Source: Bacillota bacterium (GTDB lineage Bacteria > Bacillota > Sulfobacillia > Sulfobacillales > JAIMBI01). Taken from it: a stretch of DNA of 54,201 bases. The stretch is taken from NCBI GenBank assembly GCA_021846505.1, contig JAJZWV010000018.1:1-54201 (forward strand), in the 5' to 3' direction. Below are positions 41,950-50,703 of the stretch, in pieces. Both the position numbers and the translations under genes were made by a program. How positions within the stretch are numbered: position 1 is the first letter of the stretch; every line of letters begins with the position of its first letter. The notes beneath the pieces are model-generated. The model did no database searches. It worked only from the letters and a program-made list of their open reading frames with translations, and was not told the DNA's origin.

Positions 41950-43398
41950 TTACCGGGGGAGCTTCGGCACCAGCCGCGCCTGGGTGCCCTGCTCATACGC
42001 AAACGCCATCGCCAAGAGGTGCGCTTCACTCCACGCGGTGCCCGTAAATGTCAGCCCCAGCGGCTCACCTTCGGCGGTCGCGCCGGCCGGCACCGTGACC
42101 GACGGATAGCCGGCTTTAGCCGCAATGCCGGCCCCCATCGCTCCGACAAACACCAGCGCGTCCAGCTGTTCGGCCGCCAGCGCCCGGTCAATGCCCTCGG
42201 TGCGGGAGCACCGCAAGTCGTCTCGCCGGGCCGCCCAGTACGCTTGCTCCGTCAAATCGCCCCGCGTACCCTCCGACGCCAGCAGGACGGCCTGCCCGTG
42301 TGCCAGAGCCGTGGCGGCATGCGCGCGGTTGAACCGAATCACCTCGGCCAGGGAGTGGGTGGGCACTTCGGGCCGCCGCGCCAAGTAGGCATTCAGCGCG
42401 GGCTTGAATTCGTAGCGCAGCACCTCCAGGCCAGGCATGTCATCCCATGTCGGCAGGTCGACGTCCACCAGCGTGGCCCCCAACTTCTCCGCCGCCGCCA
42501 GCGCTTGCTCAGCCGCCGCGCGCCGCGAACCGGACAGGCACTCCCAATACCCCCGCCGCGGCACACCCAGCCGACGGCCGACCAGCGCGTCCCGCGCCAG
42601 CCCGGCCGTGTAGCTCGGCACGGGCGGCGCCGCCCACGTCGCCTGGTCACCGCGGTCGCGGCCAGCCAGCACCTCCAGCAGGCGCGCCGCATCTTCCACC
42701 GTGCGGGTCATGGGCCCAGCCGTATCCTGACTCCAGGAAATCGGTGCAATCCCTCGCCGGCTAATGAGGCCCACCGTTGGCTTGACGCCCACGATGCCGT
42801 TGCTGCTGGCGGGGCTCAGGATAGATCCTGACGTTTCGGTTCCCACGGCCAGCGTCGCTAAGCCCGCCGCCACCGCCGCCCCGCTGCCGGAGCTGGAGCC
42901 GCCAACGTCCCAGAGGCCAGGCCCGTGCGGATTCATTACCTGGCCGCCCACACTGGAGTACCCATTGGGCATGTGGTGGGCCATCCAGTTGGCCCACTCC
43001 GTCAGATTAGCTTTGCCCAGCAGCACCACCCCGGCGCGCCGCAGCCGCCGCACCAAAGCGGCATCGGCGGGGGCACGGCACCCTGCGAGCGCAAGGGCTC
43101 CGGCCGTGGTGGGCATTTGGTCACCCGTGTTGATGTTGTCTTTGACCAATAGCGGGATGCCGTCCAGCGGGCTCAACAGCCGCCCTGCCCGCTGGCGGTG
43201 ATCCGAAGCTTCTGCCATGGCCCACGCTTCCGGATTGAGCGTGGCCACCGCATTCACGCCGCTGGCGTTCACACGCTCCACGGACGCGAGCAAGAGCGCC
43301 TGGGCCGTCAGGCGCCCTTCGGCCCGCAGCACCTGCAGCGCCTGACTGTCCAGCTGAGAAATGTCGTCCGCCCAAGTTTCGTGCCGCTCCGTCGCCAA
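41950..43398 (-). CDS. Amidase signature family amidohydrolase
   Basis: The 482-residue protein has the Ser-cisSer-Lys triad: Lys86 in LLVKDNINTG, the Gly/Ser motif DVGGSSSGSGAAVAAGL (about 164-180) and the nucleophile Ser192 in GTETSGSI. The C-terminal half has GYPSVTVPAGATAEGEPLGL and FAYEQGTQARL. No GatB/GatC genes are nearby, so it is probably a stand-alone amidase rather than the tRNA amidotransferase subunit. Amide substrate unknown. Confidence 0.9.
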   Translation of the reverse strand: MATERHETWADDISQLDSQALQVLRAEGRLTAQALLLASVERVNASGVNAVATLNPEAWAMAEASDHRQRAGRLLSPLDGIPLLVKDNINTGDQMPTTAGALALAGCRAPADAALVRRLRRAGVVLLGKANLTEWANWMAHHMPNGYSSVGGQVMNPHGPGLWDVGGSSSGSGAAVAAGLATLAVGTETSGSILSPASSNGIVGVKPTVGLISRRGIAPISWSQDTAGPMTRTVEDAARLLEVLAGRDRGDQATWAAPPVPSYTAGLARDALVGRRLGVPRRGYWECLSGSRRAAAEQALAAAEKLGATLVDVDLPTWDDMPGLEVLRYEFKPALNAYLARRPEVPTHSLAEVIRFNRAHAATALAHGQAVLLASEGTRGDLTEQAYWAARRDDLRCSRTEGIDRALAAEQLDALVFVGAMGAGIAAKAGYPSVTVPAGATAEGEPLGLTFTGTAWSEAHLLAMAFAYEQGTQARLVPKLPR

Positions 43399-43431
43399 CG
43401 CCCCCCGTGTGTCAAACCTAAGTCGCCCCCA

Positions 43432-43845
43432 CTAACCCGTATCAGGTCCAGCCAAGCGGGGAGGCTCGCCCTCCCACTGCACCGCCGCCACCCAGCGCGG
43501 GCCGGCGGGCCGGGTCCAATCCAGCGGGCGGGGGCTCCTCGGCCCCTCACGAGCCAGCACCACCCATCCTCGGCGGGGCGGGATGCCCAGGGCCCGCTGC
43601 TGCATGCGGCCAAATCGCTGGGCCAGCTCCTCGCGGGGCGTCGCTGCCACCACATCGCGAATTTCGGCCACTTCGTCAAGATACTGGTTTGCCAGCGCTT
43701 CGTCATCTGTCCCCTGGTAAAACCGCACGGCGGCCACATGAGGGGCCGCCGTGTCGGCGGGCGTCCACTGCCGGAGCGCGTCCTGCACCAAGCCGGCCGC
43801 GTCACCCGAAGACGCTGCCCCCACCACCCACTGCTGCTCCCACAT
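43432..43845 (-). CDS. Hypothetical protein, 137 aa
   Basis: ATG 43845 follows GGGAGGG. The product starts MWEQQWVVGAASSGDAAG and contains VAAVRFYQGTDDEALANQYLDEV and PPRRGWVVLARE. No signal or membrane segment. I do not recognise the family. It may share a transcript with the amidase downstream (33-base gap) and is divergent from the thioesterase gene. Confidence 0.7.
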   Translation of the reverse strand: MWEQQWVVGAASSGDAAGLVQDALRQWTPADTAAPHVAAVRFYQGTDDEALANQYLDEVAEIRDVVAATPREELAQRFGRMQQRALGIPPRRGWVVLAREGPRSPRPLDWTRPAGPRWVAAVQWEGEPPRLAGPDTG

Positions 43846-43952
43846 CGCCCGTCCCTCCCCGGCCGCCTGGCCGGCTGGCCCGCTGTTCGCTATAGTGGCG
43901 GGCGGAGCCCGCCCCATGTTGTACTGGCCCACGCGGCCGAAGGAGGCCGACT

Positions 43953-44408
43953 ATGAGCGACGAGCGGCATGACATTGACCCCGCACTGCTGGCCGGCGGC
44001 ATTCACGACACCCTGGGCATCACTTTTAGAGAGTGTACGCCTGACCGTGTGGTGGCCACCATGCCCGTGACCCCGCAGGTGCATCAGCCCTTTGGCCTGC
44101 TGCATGGCGGCGCATCGGTGGTGCTGGCCGAGTCCGCCGCGTCGCTCGGCACCTGGCTCAACTGCGACCCCGCCACCGAGCGTGCGGTGGGCTTGGAAAT
44201 CAACGCCAACCACGTGCGCGCGAAGCGCGATGGCACCCTCACGGCCGAAGCTGTGCCGTTGCACCGCGGCCGAACTACCATGGTGTGGGATATTCGCGTC
44301 CGCGATGAGCACGAGCGCCTGGTGTGCGTGGCGCGGTGCACGGTCGCCCGGGTGGCGGTGCCTCACCCCACCAGCGGGCGGCCCGACAGCCGTGACACCT
44401 CGGCGTAA
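43953..44408 (+). CDS. Hotdog-fold thioesterase (PaaI/YdiI-like)
   Basis: Hydrolyses acyl- or aryl-CoA thioesters. The 151-residue protein has the family active-site stretch QPFGLLHGGASVVLAESAAS (about 50-69) and GLEINANHVRAKRDGTLTAEA with TTMVWDIRVRDEHERLVCVA. Substrate may be an aromatic acyl-CoA or a menaquinone precursor, as in MenI; context does not decide. Its last 46 bases overlap tail-to-tail with the HAD hydrolase gene on the other strand. Confidence 0.88.
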   Translation: MSDERHDIDPALLAGGIHDTLGITFRECTPDRVVATMPVTPQVHQPFGLLHGGASVVLAESAASLGTWLNCDPATERAVGLEINANHVRAKRDGTLTAEAVPLHRGRTTMVWDIRVRDEHERLVCVARCTVARVAVPHPTSGRPDSRDTSA

Positions 44409-45067
44409 AAGGCCCGCGGGTCCTGCAGCGAAGGCAGCACCGCGTCGGCACCCGCCGCTTGGAGCGCGGGCACGTCATATCGCCCTGTGGCCACGGCAAT
44501 GCAGCGGACGCCCAGCGCACGCGCGGCATTCACATCGCGGGGCGTGTCGCCCACGGTGACTGCCGGGGCGTTCGGCGCGGCATAGTAAGCGCGGGTGCGA
44601 TCCAGCGCGACCCTCAGCATGGCTTCGCGCGACTCCCCGTCACTGCCGTAGCCTCCGACGGGAAGCAGGCCCGCCAATCCGGCCGCCGCCAGCTTGATGG
44701 CCGCGCCCTCCTCCACGTTGCCCGTTCCCACACCAAGGCCGACGCGAGGGTCTCGGGCCAGCTGCCGGAGGAGAGCGGGCACGCCCGGCAGGGCTTGGGT
44801 CGCGCCGGCCGTGGCCTGGAGCGCGGCCACAAAGGCCCGGAGCAGGCGGGGCCACTGCTCCGCGGAAATCGTGATGCCCAGCCGCTCGGCCGCCAAATGC
44901 AGCATGGCCGGGTCGGTTCGCCCGGCGAAGTCGAGGTGGCTAAATTCGCCGGGCTGGCCCACCACCTCGCGAAAAGCGCGCTCCATCGCGGCATGCCCGG
45001 CTCCGTGCCCGTCCAGGACCGTGCCGTCCAAGTCAAAGATAATCAGGTGAGTGGGATGCGGCGACAC
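44363..45067 (-). CDS. HAD-superfamily hydrolase (phosphoglycolate-phosphatase-like)
   Basis: The 234-residue protein has HAD motif I IIFDLDGTVLDG near residue 10, a helical cap, motif II VGTGNVEEGAA and motif III/IV VGDTPRDVNAARALGVR. Likely a sugar- or glycolate-phosphatase. GTG 45067 with AAGGGGG upstream was chosen; an upstream ATG would add a long unrelated tail. The gene converges on the thioesterase gene and is divergent from the MarR gene. Confidence 0.85.
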   Translation of the reverse strand: MSPHPTHLIIFDLDGTVLDGHGAGHAAMERAFREVVGQPGEFSHLDFAGRTDPAMLHLAAERLGITISAEQWPRLLRAFVAALQATAGATQALPGVPALLRQLARDPRVGLGVGTGNVEEGAAIKLAAAGLAGLLPVGGYGSDGESREAMLRVALDRTRAYYAAPNAPAVTVGDTPRDVNAARALGVRCIAVATGRYDVPALQAAGADAVLPSLQDPRAFYAEVSRLSGRPLVG

Positions 45068-45158
45068 GCGCAGGCCCCCTTCTATATAAGAGCGCTCCAC
45101 AAGGGGCGAGCGACTCACCCCTGATGATACCAGCATGCTGCCGGCGTCCCCAGCCGAC

Positions 45159-45206
45159 TTGCCGTTTGCTTGATAGCCATTATAATATTGTCCTAACGAC
45201 ACGCAC
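45159..45206 (+). promoter_or_regulatory. Promoter and candidate operator of the MarR gene
   Basis: TTGCCG (45159-45164) and TATAAT (45181-45186) are 16 bases apart. Immediately downstream TGTC-cta-acGACA (about 45190-45202) is a short inverted repeat at the expected start point, a plausible autoregulatory operator. Confidence 0.65.
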
Positions 45207-45233
45207 TTGAAAGGTCCTCGGGAGGTGCAGACA

Positions 45234-45716
45234 GTGCCAGACGCTCCGCCATCCACCGGATCCGCACCGACGGTGGCCGACACCACCCGCCTGGTGCTGG
45301 CCGTGGTGAGTCAGGCCGAGCCGCTGCTGTTTGAATTGTGGCAGGCGCACTCGCTCACGCTGACCCAGTTGCACTGCCTGAAGAAGTTGCAGCAGGAGTC
45401 CCTCACGGCCGGCGAGCTGGCCCGGCGCCTGGGCATCCAGGCCGCATCCCTGACGCGCGTGCTGGGGCGCCTGGAGTCGCAGGGCTTGGTGGTGCGCGCT
45501 ACCGGCCAGGAGGACCGGCGCACCGTGGTGGTGGCCCTCACCGCCGCGGGCCGCGATACCCTTGGGACACTGAACCTCGGCCTGGAGAACCCGCTGTTTC
45601 GGGGCATTCGCGAGATGGACGCAGACGCCCGGCGCGATTTGCACGCGGGGCTCAAGGCGCTGGTGGCGCAAGTGCGCCAGCTCGCCAACGCCGATCCCTC
45701 AGAGGGCGCACCCTAG
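45234..45716 (+). CDS. MarR-family transcriptional regulator
   Basis: The 160-residue protein has the winged-helix core: LTAGELARRLGIQAASLTRV as HTH and LGRLESQGLVVRATGQEDRR as wing, followed by VVALTAAGRDTL. GTG 45234 follows GGGAGGTG. It precedes an MFS exporter by about 60 bases on the same strand, a classic arrangement in which a MarR repressor controls an efflux pump and itself. The inducer is unknown. Confidence 0.9.
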   Translation: MPDAPPSTGSAPTVADTTRLVLAVVSQAEPLLFELWQAHSLTLTQLHCLKKLQQESLTAGELARRLGIQAASLTRVLGRLESQGLVVRATGQEDRRTVVVALTAAGRDTLGTLNLGLENPLFRGIREMDADARRDLHAGLKALVAQVRQLANADPSEGAP

Positions 45717-45776
45717 GCCGCTGCAGCCTCGCTGGGCGTACCTGGTGATGGGTTGGTGCGAAAGGAGCGCAGCATT

Positions 45777-47620
45777 TTGTCCCGTCAATCGATATCTCCG
45801 CCATCGCCCACAGCGGATAGCGCTTGGCACCACCGCGTGGACTACAAGTGGATCGCCCTGTCGAACACCACGCTGGGCATCTTGATGGCCGCCATCAACG
45901 GGACCATCCTGATAATTTCGCTGCCGGCGATATTCCGGGGGCTGCACGTGAATCCGCTGCAGACCAGTCAAACCAGCTTGCTGCTGTGGATTCTGCTGGG
46001 CTTCAACGTGGCCACCACCATTTTGCTGGTGTCCTTCGGGCGCCTGTCCGATGCCCACGGACGCGTGAAGCTGTACAACATGGGCTTCGCGGTCTTTACC
46101 TTCGGATCCATTCTCCTATTCTTGACGCCGGGCGTGGGCGTAGCGGGAGAGTGGGAGCTCACGATTTTTCGATTCATCCAAGGCATTGGCGGCGCCTTTC
46201 TCTTTGCCAACAGTGCGGCAATTTTGACCGATGCCTTCCCCGTCGAGGAGCGTGGACTTGCCCTGGGGCTGAATCAGATTGCCGCTATCGGCGGCGGCAT
46301 CATTGGCCTCGTGGTGGGGGGACTGCTATCGGTAGTCGACTGGCGGCTGGTGTTCCTGGTCAGCGTCCCGGTCGGCCTGGCCGGCACCATTTGGGCCTAC
46401 GTCGCGCTCCGGGAGACGGCGGTCGCGCGACAGTCCAGGCGCATCGACTGGCCTGGCAACATCACGTTTGGGCTGGGCCTGCTGGGCGTGCTCATTGGCC
46501 TCACGTACAGCATCTTGCCTTATGGCCCGCACGCCACCGGGTGGTCCAACCCACTTGTCATAGGGTCGCTCATCAGCGGTGTGGCGCTGTTGGTGGCGTT
46601 TATGGTCATCGAGTCGCAGGTGCCGGATCCGATGTTTCGCCTCAACCTGTTTCGCAATCGCGCCTTCGCTGCCGGCAACATCAGCGGCCTGCTGGCGGCG
46701 GTGGCTCGCGGAGGCCTGCAGTTCATGGTCATCGTCTGGCTGCAGGGCATCTGGCTGCCACTCCACGGTGTGTCCTTTGCCAACACGCCGCTGGATGCGG
46801 GGATCGACACCATCCCGCAGATGGTCGGCTTTTTCGTGGCGGGCCCCATTTCCGGGCGGCTGTCCGACCGGTACGGCTCCCGCTGGTTTGCCACCGTCGG
46901 CATGGTGGTCAGTGCCGCCGGCTTCGTTGCGCTCAGCACCCTGCACGCCGACTTCAGCTACTGGGTGTTCGCGCTTTACATATTCATGGTGGGGATCGGC
47001 ATGGGCTTGTTTGCCTCGCCCAACAGCTCGTCCATCATGAGCGCAGTACCCGCTCGCTACAGAGGGGTGGCCTCCGGCACGCTCGCGACGTTTATGAACG
47101 CCGGCATGATGCTGTCGATGGGTGCCTTCTTCACCATCGTCATCACCAACATGGCCACGCACTTGCCGGGCGCCCTGACGTCCGGGTTGATGCACGCCGG
47201 ACTGCCCACGGCTGTGGCGGCCAAGCTATCCCACTTGCCGCCCATGGAGGTGCTGTTTTCGGCCCTGCTGGGCTTCAATCCCTTGGCAAAGGTCATCCCT
47301 GCGCCGGTGCTGTCACACCTGCCGGCTGCGGCCCGGTCCACGCTGCTGTCGGTGCACTTCTTTCCCACGCTCATTTCCGGCGCCTTCATGGCCTCGCTGC
47401 GCGTCGTGTTCCTGTTTGCCGCCGCCATGAGCGGCGTGGCGACTCTTGCCTCCGCACTGCGAGGCAAGCAGTATATTTATGATGACGCGGCGGAGGCCGC
47501 CGCCCTGGCCCAATCCCAAGGCGCCCCGCCGGCGCACACGGACCGGTGCCCCACAGAAAGGCGCGGGGCGAGGCCGAGGGCGACGAGCACGAGGATACCG
47601 GCACCGAGCACCCGGACTGA
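45777..47620 (+). CDS. DHA2-type MFS drug exporter (apparent frameshift near 3' end)
   Basis: About 610 residues with 14 membrane segments typical of the EmrB/QacA group: NGTILIISLPAIFRGL in TM1, VSFGRLSDAHGRVKLYNMG loop, FRFIQGIGGAFLFANSAAIL motif C. TTG 45777 follows AAAGGAG. Near 47525 the frame stops looking protein-like. One base earlier-shifted frame gives a coherent acidic tail (HRKARGEAEGDEHEDTG) ending at TGA 47618-47620. In the given frame the gene would instead run on into the next gene. It follows MarR, suggesting regulated efflux. Confidence 0.85.
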
Positions 47621-47666
47621 TCCGACGCGCACGGCCTTGCCAGGCCGACGAAGGGAGGACACCAAC

Positions 47667-48053
47667 ATGGCGCTGCCACCACAGCGGCGAGGCAGCCCGT
47701 GGCCCATGGCCAGCGCGGTTCTGATGGGATGGGCCGCCCTGGCTTTGCTGGCCGCCCCGTTTTGGCTGAGATACCAACCCGCCGGCGCCCCTTGGGTGCC
47801 GGCGACGGATGGGAGCGTCTGGATGGGAGCCGCCACGGCCGCCTGGTCCATTTTCACGGGCATCGCTACCCTCCACCGCCGCCGCCCCGCTCCTCTGGCG
47901 GCGGGAGTGCGGACCCTTGTCCACACGGAGCGGGCGGCCGCGCCGCAAGACTCCCCCGCCCCCCTGGACCGGGCCCGGCAGCTGGAGCAGCTGGCGCGCC
48001 ACACCCTGGACGAGCTGGGCATCGCCCCGGCGGACCCCAGGAGCCCGCGGTGA
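47667..48053 (+). CDS. Small membrane protein downstream of MFS exporter, 128 aa
   Basis: ATG 47667 has GGGAGGAC upstream. The product has two hydrophobic segments (SAVLMGWAALALLAAPFWL and GAATAAWSIFTGIATL) and a soluble C-terminus with a helical end DRARQLEQLARHTLDELGIAP. No family recognised. It is in the same frame as the exporter in this sequence, but its own ribosome site argues it is separate. It probably belongs to the MarR-MFS operon. Confidence 0.65.
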   Translation: MALPPQRRGSPWPMASAVLMGWAALALLAAPFWLRYQPAGAPWVPATDGSVWMGAATAAWSIFTGIATLHRRRPAPLAAGVRTLVHTERAAAPQDSPAPLDRARQLEQLARHTLDELGIAPADPRSPR

Positions 48054-48241
48054 TGCGCTGGATCTTAGCCATCGCGATGGCCGGGGGGATGGCTGTCGCC
48101 CTCTCGCCGCTGTGGGCTGGCTGGCTGCCATCTCGCGGCAATCCCTGGGCGGCCCCTCTCCTAGTGCCAGTGCTGGCGGGAGCACTGATTAGCTTGGCCG
48201 CGCTCGCCGGCTGGATCGGCGATCACGCGTCCGAACGCTGA
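48053..48241 (+). CDS. Very small membrane protein, 62 aa
   Basis: ATG overlaps the upstream stop (TGATG), indicating coupling. Sequence MRWILAIAMAGGMAVALSPL and LLVPVLAGALISLAALAGWI gives two hydrophobic segments. No family recognised. It ends at the operon terminator, so it is the last gene of the MarR-MFS group; perhaps an accessory subunit of the exporter. Confidence 0.6.
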   Translation: MRWILAIAMAGGMAVALSPLWAGWLPSRGNPWAAPLLVPVLAGALISLAALAGWIGDHASER

Positions 48242-48278
48242 GCGGCGCCCCCACCTAAAAGGGGCGCCGCTGCCTTTT
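48241..48278 (+). terminator. Terminator of the MarR-MFS operon
   Basis: An 11-bp stem (AGCGGCGCCCC with GGGGCGCCGCT, nine-base loop) is followed by GCCTTTT. The first base overlaps the preceding stop codon. Confidence 0.85.
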
Positions 48279-48289
48279 CGACGGGAGCA

Positions 48290-50542
48290 CTATTGGGCCG
48301 CCAGGACCCGCTCGGGCGTGATGGGCAGGGTGGCCACTCTCCGGCCCGTGGCCGCCGCGACGGCGTTGGCGACGGCCGCCGCACCTGGAATGGCGGGAGG
48401 CTCCCCCACCCCTTTGGCCCCGTAGGGGCCTTGCTCGGCGGGCACTTCCACCAGGACAATGTCCACCCGCGGCACATCGTGAAACGTCGGCATCTGATAG
48501 TCCAAGAAGCTGGTGGACACTGGCTGGCCCGTGCTGTCATAGGCCAAGTCCTCGTACAGCGCGCGCCCGATGCCCTGCGCCACCCCACCGAGAATCTGCC
48601 CCTCGACTTCCTTTGGATTCAGCGCCCGGCCTACATCCTGCACCGCGAGGTAGCCGGTGACCCGCACCTCGCCTGTGTCGGGATCCACGGCCACGCGTGC
48701 CGCGTGCACTGCAAATCCGGGCGCGCTCTTGGTCACCGCACTGCGCCCCTCGGCAATCAAGGGAGCCGTGCGCCCGCCAAACCGGGCCGTGTCGCGCGCA
48801 ATCTCAGCCAGGGTCACCGATCGGCCCGGCACGCCCTTCACATGCACGGCGCCGTCGGCCATGTCCAAATCTTCCACGGCGGCCTCCAGCCGCTCGGCGG
48901 CAATTTCCAGCACTTGCTTGCGCACCGCCTTGGCGGCCTCGGCCACGGCCAAGCCCACCGTGTAGGTCGTTTTGCTGCCGCCGGCCATGCCAGCATATGG
49001 CGCGTGGGCGGTGTCTGCAAACTGGACATGCACCTCATCCGGGGACAAGCCCAGCTCTTCCGCCGCAATCAGGGCAAATGTGGTATTGGTGCCCGTGATG
49101 TCAATGGACCCCACCTGCACCACCAGCCGCCCCTCTGAGGTCACCTGACAGGCCGCCGCCGCTGGCTCCAAGCCCCCGCCCCAGCCGCCGGCCGCCACGC
49201 CGATGCCTTCATTCGGCCCCAGCGGCTCCTCGAAAAACGGGTGGGCCGCCGCTGCCCGCAGGCACTCCAGGAGACCAATCCGCGGCCACGTGCGGCCGTC
49301 CGGCCGATCGTCCCCCTCCTGCACCGCATTCTTTAGCCGCAGCTGCAGTGGATCCATGTGCAGGGTGCCCGCCAGCTCGTCCATGGCGGACTCCAGGGCA
49401 AAGTACCCCTGGGGGGCTCCCGGGGCTCGATACGCGCCGATGGGGACTTTGTGGGTCATCACGTCGTAGCCCAGCACGTCCAGATTGGGGCAGCGATAGG
49501 TGCCCGCCAGCATGAGGCACGCAATGCCGGCCGAGCCTCCCCGCTCTGCGCCGTTGTCAAAGACGAGCCGCGCCTCAATGGCTACCAGGGTGCCATCCGA
49601 CCGCGCCGACAGCGTGACCTCGATGTCCGCCGCTGGTCCCGGATTGTTGACCAAAATGTCTTGCTGGCGATCCAGGAGCATGGCCACCGGCCGCCCCAGC
49701 CGCTGAGACAGCGTGGCCACCAGCGGCTCCAGCAGCACGCCCTTCCCGCCAAACCCACCACCCACCGTGGCTCCCACGACCCGCACGCGATAGTCAGGCA
49801 ACTTCAGCAGCCGCTTGACCGCGTTGCGCACCATGAACTGCCCCTGCGTCGTGGTCCAAATCGTGGTTTCGCCGGTCCGCTCTGCGTGGGCGCTGGACCC
49901 ATGCGTCTCCAAAAATCCTTGATACAGCGGCGGCAGATGGTAGCGCCGGGTCACGGACACGTCCGCCTCGGCGCGCGCCGCCTCCGCATCACCCCGCCGA
50001 TACTTCACGACCGCCGACACATTGTTCGGCCGCTCCTCCGTTTTGGCACTGCCGCCGGCCGCGTCCCCGTGGGCCCCGGCATCGGCACGCCCGGCTGTGT
50101 CCTCCAGCTGCCGGACCAAGGGCGCGTCGGGCCGCATGGCGGCCTCGGCGTCCACCACCGCCGGGAGCACGTCATAGTCCACCTCCACCAGCTCGGCGGC
50201 ATCCTCCGCGACCGCCGGATCGTCGGCCACCACGACCGCGACCGGCTCCCCGGCATAAAACACTTCGCTCTCAGCCAGCAAGTCGGCCTCCGGGAGCGCA
50301 TCGCCCAGGTAGACTGCCTTCACCCCAGCGACGGCAGCGGCGGCCCGCGTATCAACGCCGCGGATGCGGGCATGAGGGTGGGGGCTGAGCACCAAATGGG
50401 CGTACCAGCTGCCCGCAGGGTCCAGGTCCGCGACGTAGCCGCCGGCCCCCACCAGCTTCGCCGGTCCATCTTCGCGGTGGCGCGACTTTCCTATGTAAGT
50501 GAAGGCCGCTTCGGAGCGGTCGCTTGGGTTAGCACTGGCCAT
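48290..50542 (-). CDS. Xanthine-dehydrogenase-family molybdopterin-binding large subunit
   Basis: A 750-residue Mo-cofactor protein: the N-terminal domain a/b hammerhead (about 30-130), then Mo-binding parts with TTQGQFMVRNAVKRLL, GATVGGGFGGKG and VPIGAYRAPGAPQGYFALE. The active-site Glu region is YGAKGVGEPPAIPG. The loop reads AYRAPG, not the CoxL AYRCSFR, so it is not a carbon-monoxide dehydrogenase; an aldehyde, purine or N-heterocycle is likely. No FAD or Fe-S subunit genes are adjacent. It is divergent from an aldehyde dehydrogenase gene. Confidence 0.9.
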   Translation of the reverse strand: MASANPSDRSEAAFTYIGKSRHREDGPAKLVGAGGYVADLDPAGSWYAHLVLSPHPHARIRGVDTRAAAAVAGVKAVYLGDALPEADLLAESEVFYAGEPVAVVVADDPAVAEDAAELVEVDYDVLPAVVDAEAAMRPDAPLVRQLEDTAGRADAGAHGDAAGGSAKTEERPNNVSAVVKYRRGDAEAARAEADVSVTRRYHLPPLYQGFLETHGSSAHAERTGETTIWTTTQGQFMVRNAVKRLLKLPDYRVRVVGATVGGGFGGKGVLLEPLVATLSQRLGRPVAMLLDRQQDILVNNPGPAADIEVTLSARSDGTLVAIEARLVFDNGAERGGSAGIACLMLAGTYRCPNLDVLGYDVMTHKVPIGAYRAPGAPQGYFALESAMDELAGTLHMDPLQLRLKNAVQEGDDRPDGRTWPRIGLLECLRAAAAHPFFEEPLGPNEGIGVAAGGWGGGLEPAAAACQVTSEGRLVVQVGSIDITGTNTTFALIAAEELGLSPDEVHVQFADTAHAPYAGMAGGSKTTYTVGLAVAEAAKAVRKQVLEIAAERLEAAVEDLDMADGAVHVKGVPGRSVTLAEIARDTARFGGRTAPLIAEGRSAVTKSAPGFAVHAARVAVDPDTGEVRVTGYLAVQDVGRALNPKEVEGQILGGVAQGIGRALYEDLAYDSTGQPVSTSFLDYQMPTFHDVPRVDIVLVEVPAEQGPYGAKGVGEPPAIPGAAAVANAVAAATGRRVATLPITPERVLAAQ

Positions 50543-50703
50543 TGAGCGGTCCCCTCTCCCTGTGTATGTTTCGGATCCAGCGGCCCTATGTTACCGCATT
50601 CGCCCCCTCCGCAAGTGGCTCGGCCAGGGCCGTCCCGCACAGGTACAATGGCGGAGAGACCCGGGGGAGACCTAGCGGCCACCGGGCGTCAGGAGGCGAT
50701 CGA
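50543..50703. promoter_or_regulatory. Divergent promoter region between XDH-type gene and aldehyde dehydrogenase
   Basis: About 160 bases with TACAAT at 50644-50649 as a possible rightward -10 box, but no clear -35. An AGGAGG Shine-Dalgarno for the aldehyde dehydrogenase lies at 50691-50696. Confidence 0.4.

Noticed and set aside
45824-47482. 552-codon frame within the exporter gene
   Set aside because: Shifted reading of the exporter; His/Arg-rich with no membrane pattern.
45753-48053. A genuine 766-residue exporter fused to a C-terminal membrane domain
   Set aside because: The linker is not protein-like in that frame, a shifted frame gives a sensible end, and the downstream part has its own ribosome site.
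49358-50545. Long rightward frame opposite the XDH-type gene
   Set aside because: Antisense shadow of a gene with clear molybdopterin motifs.
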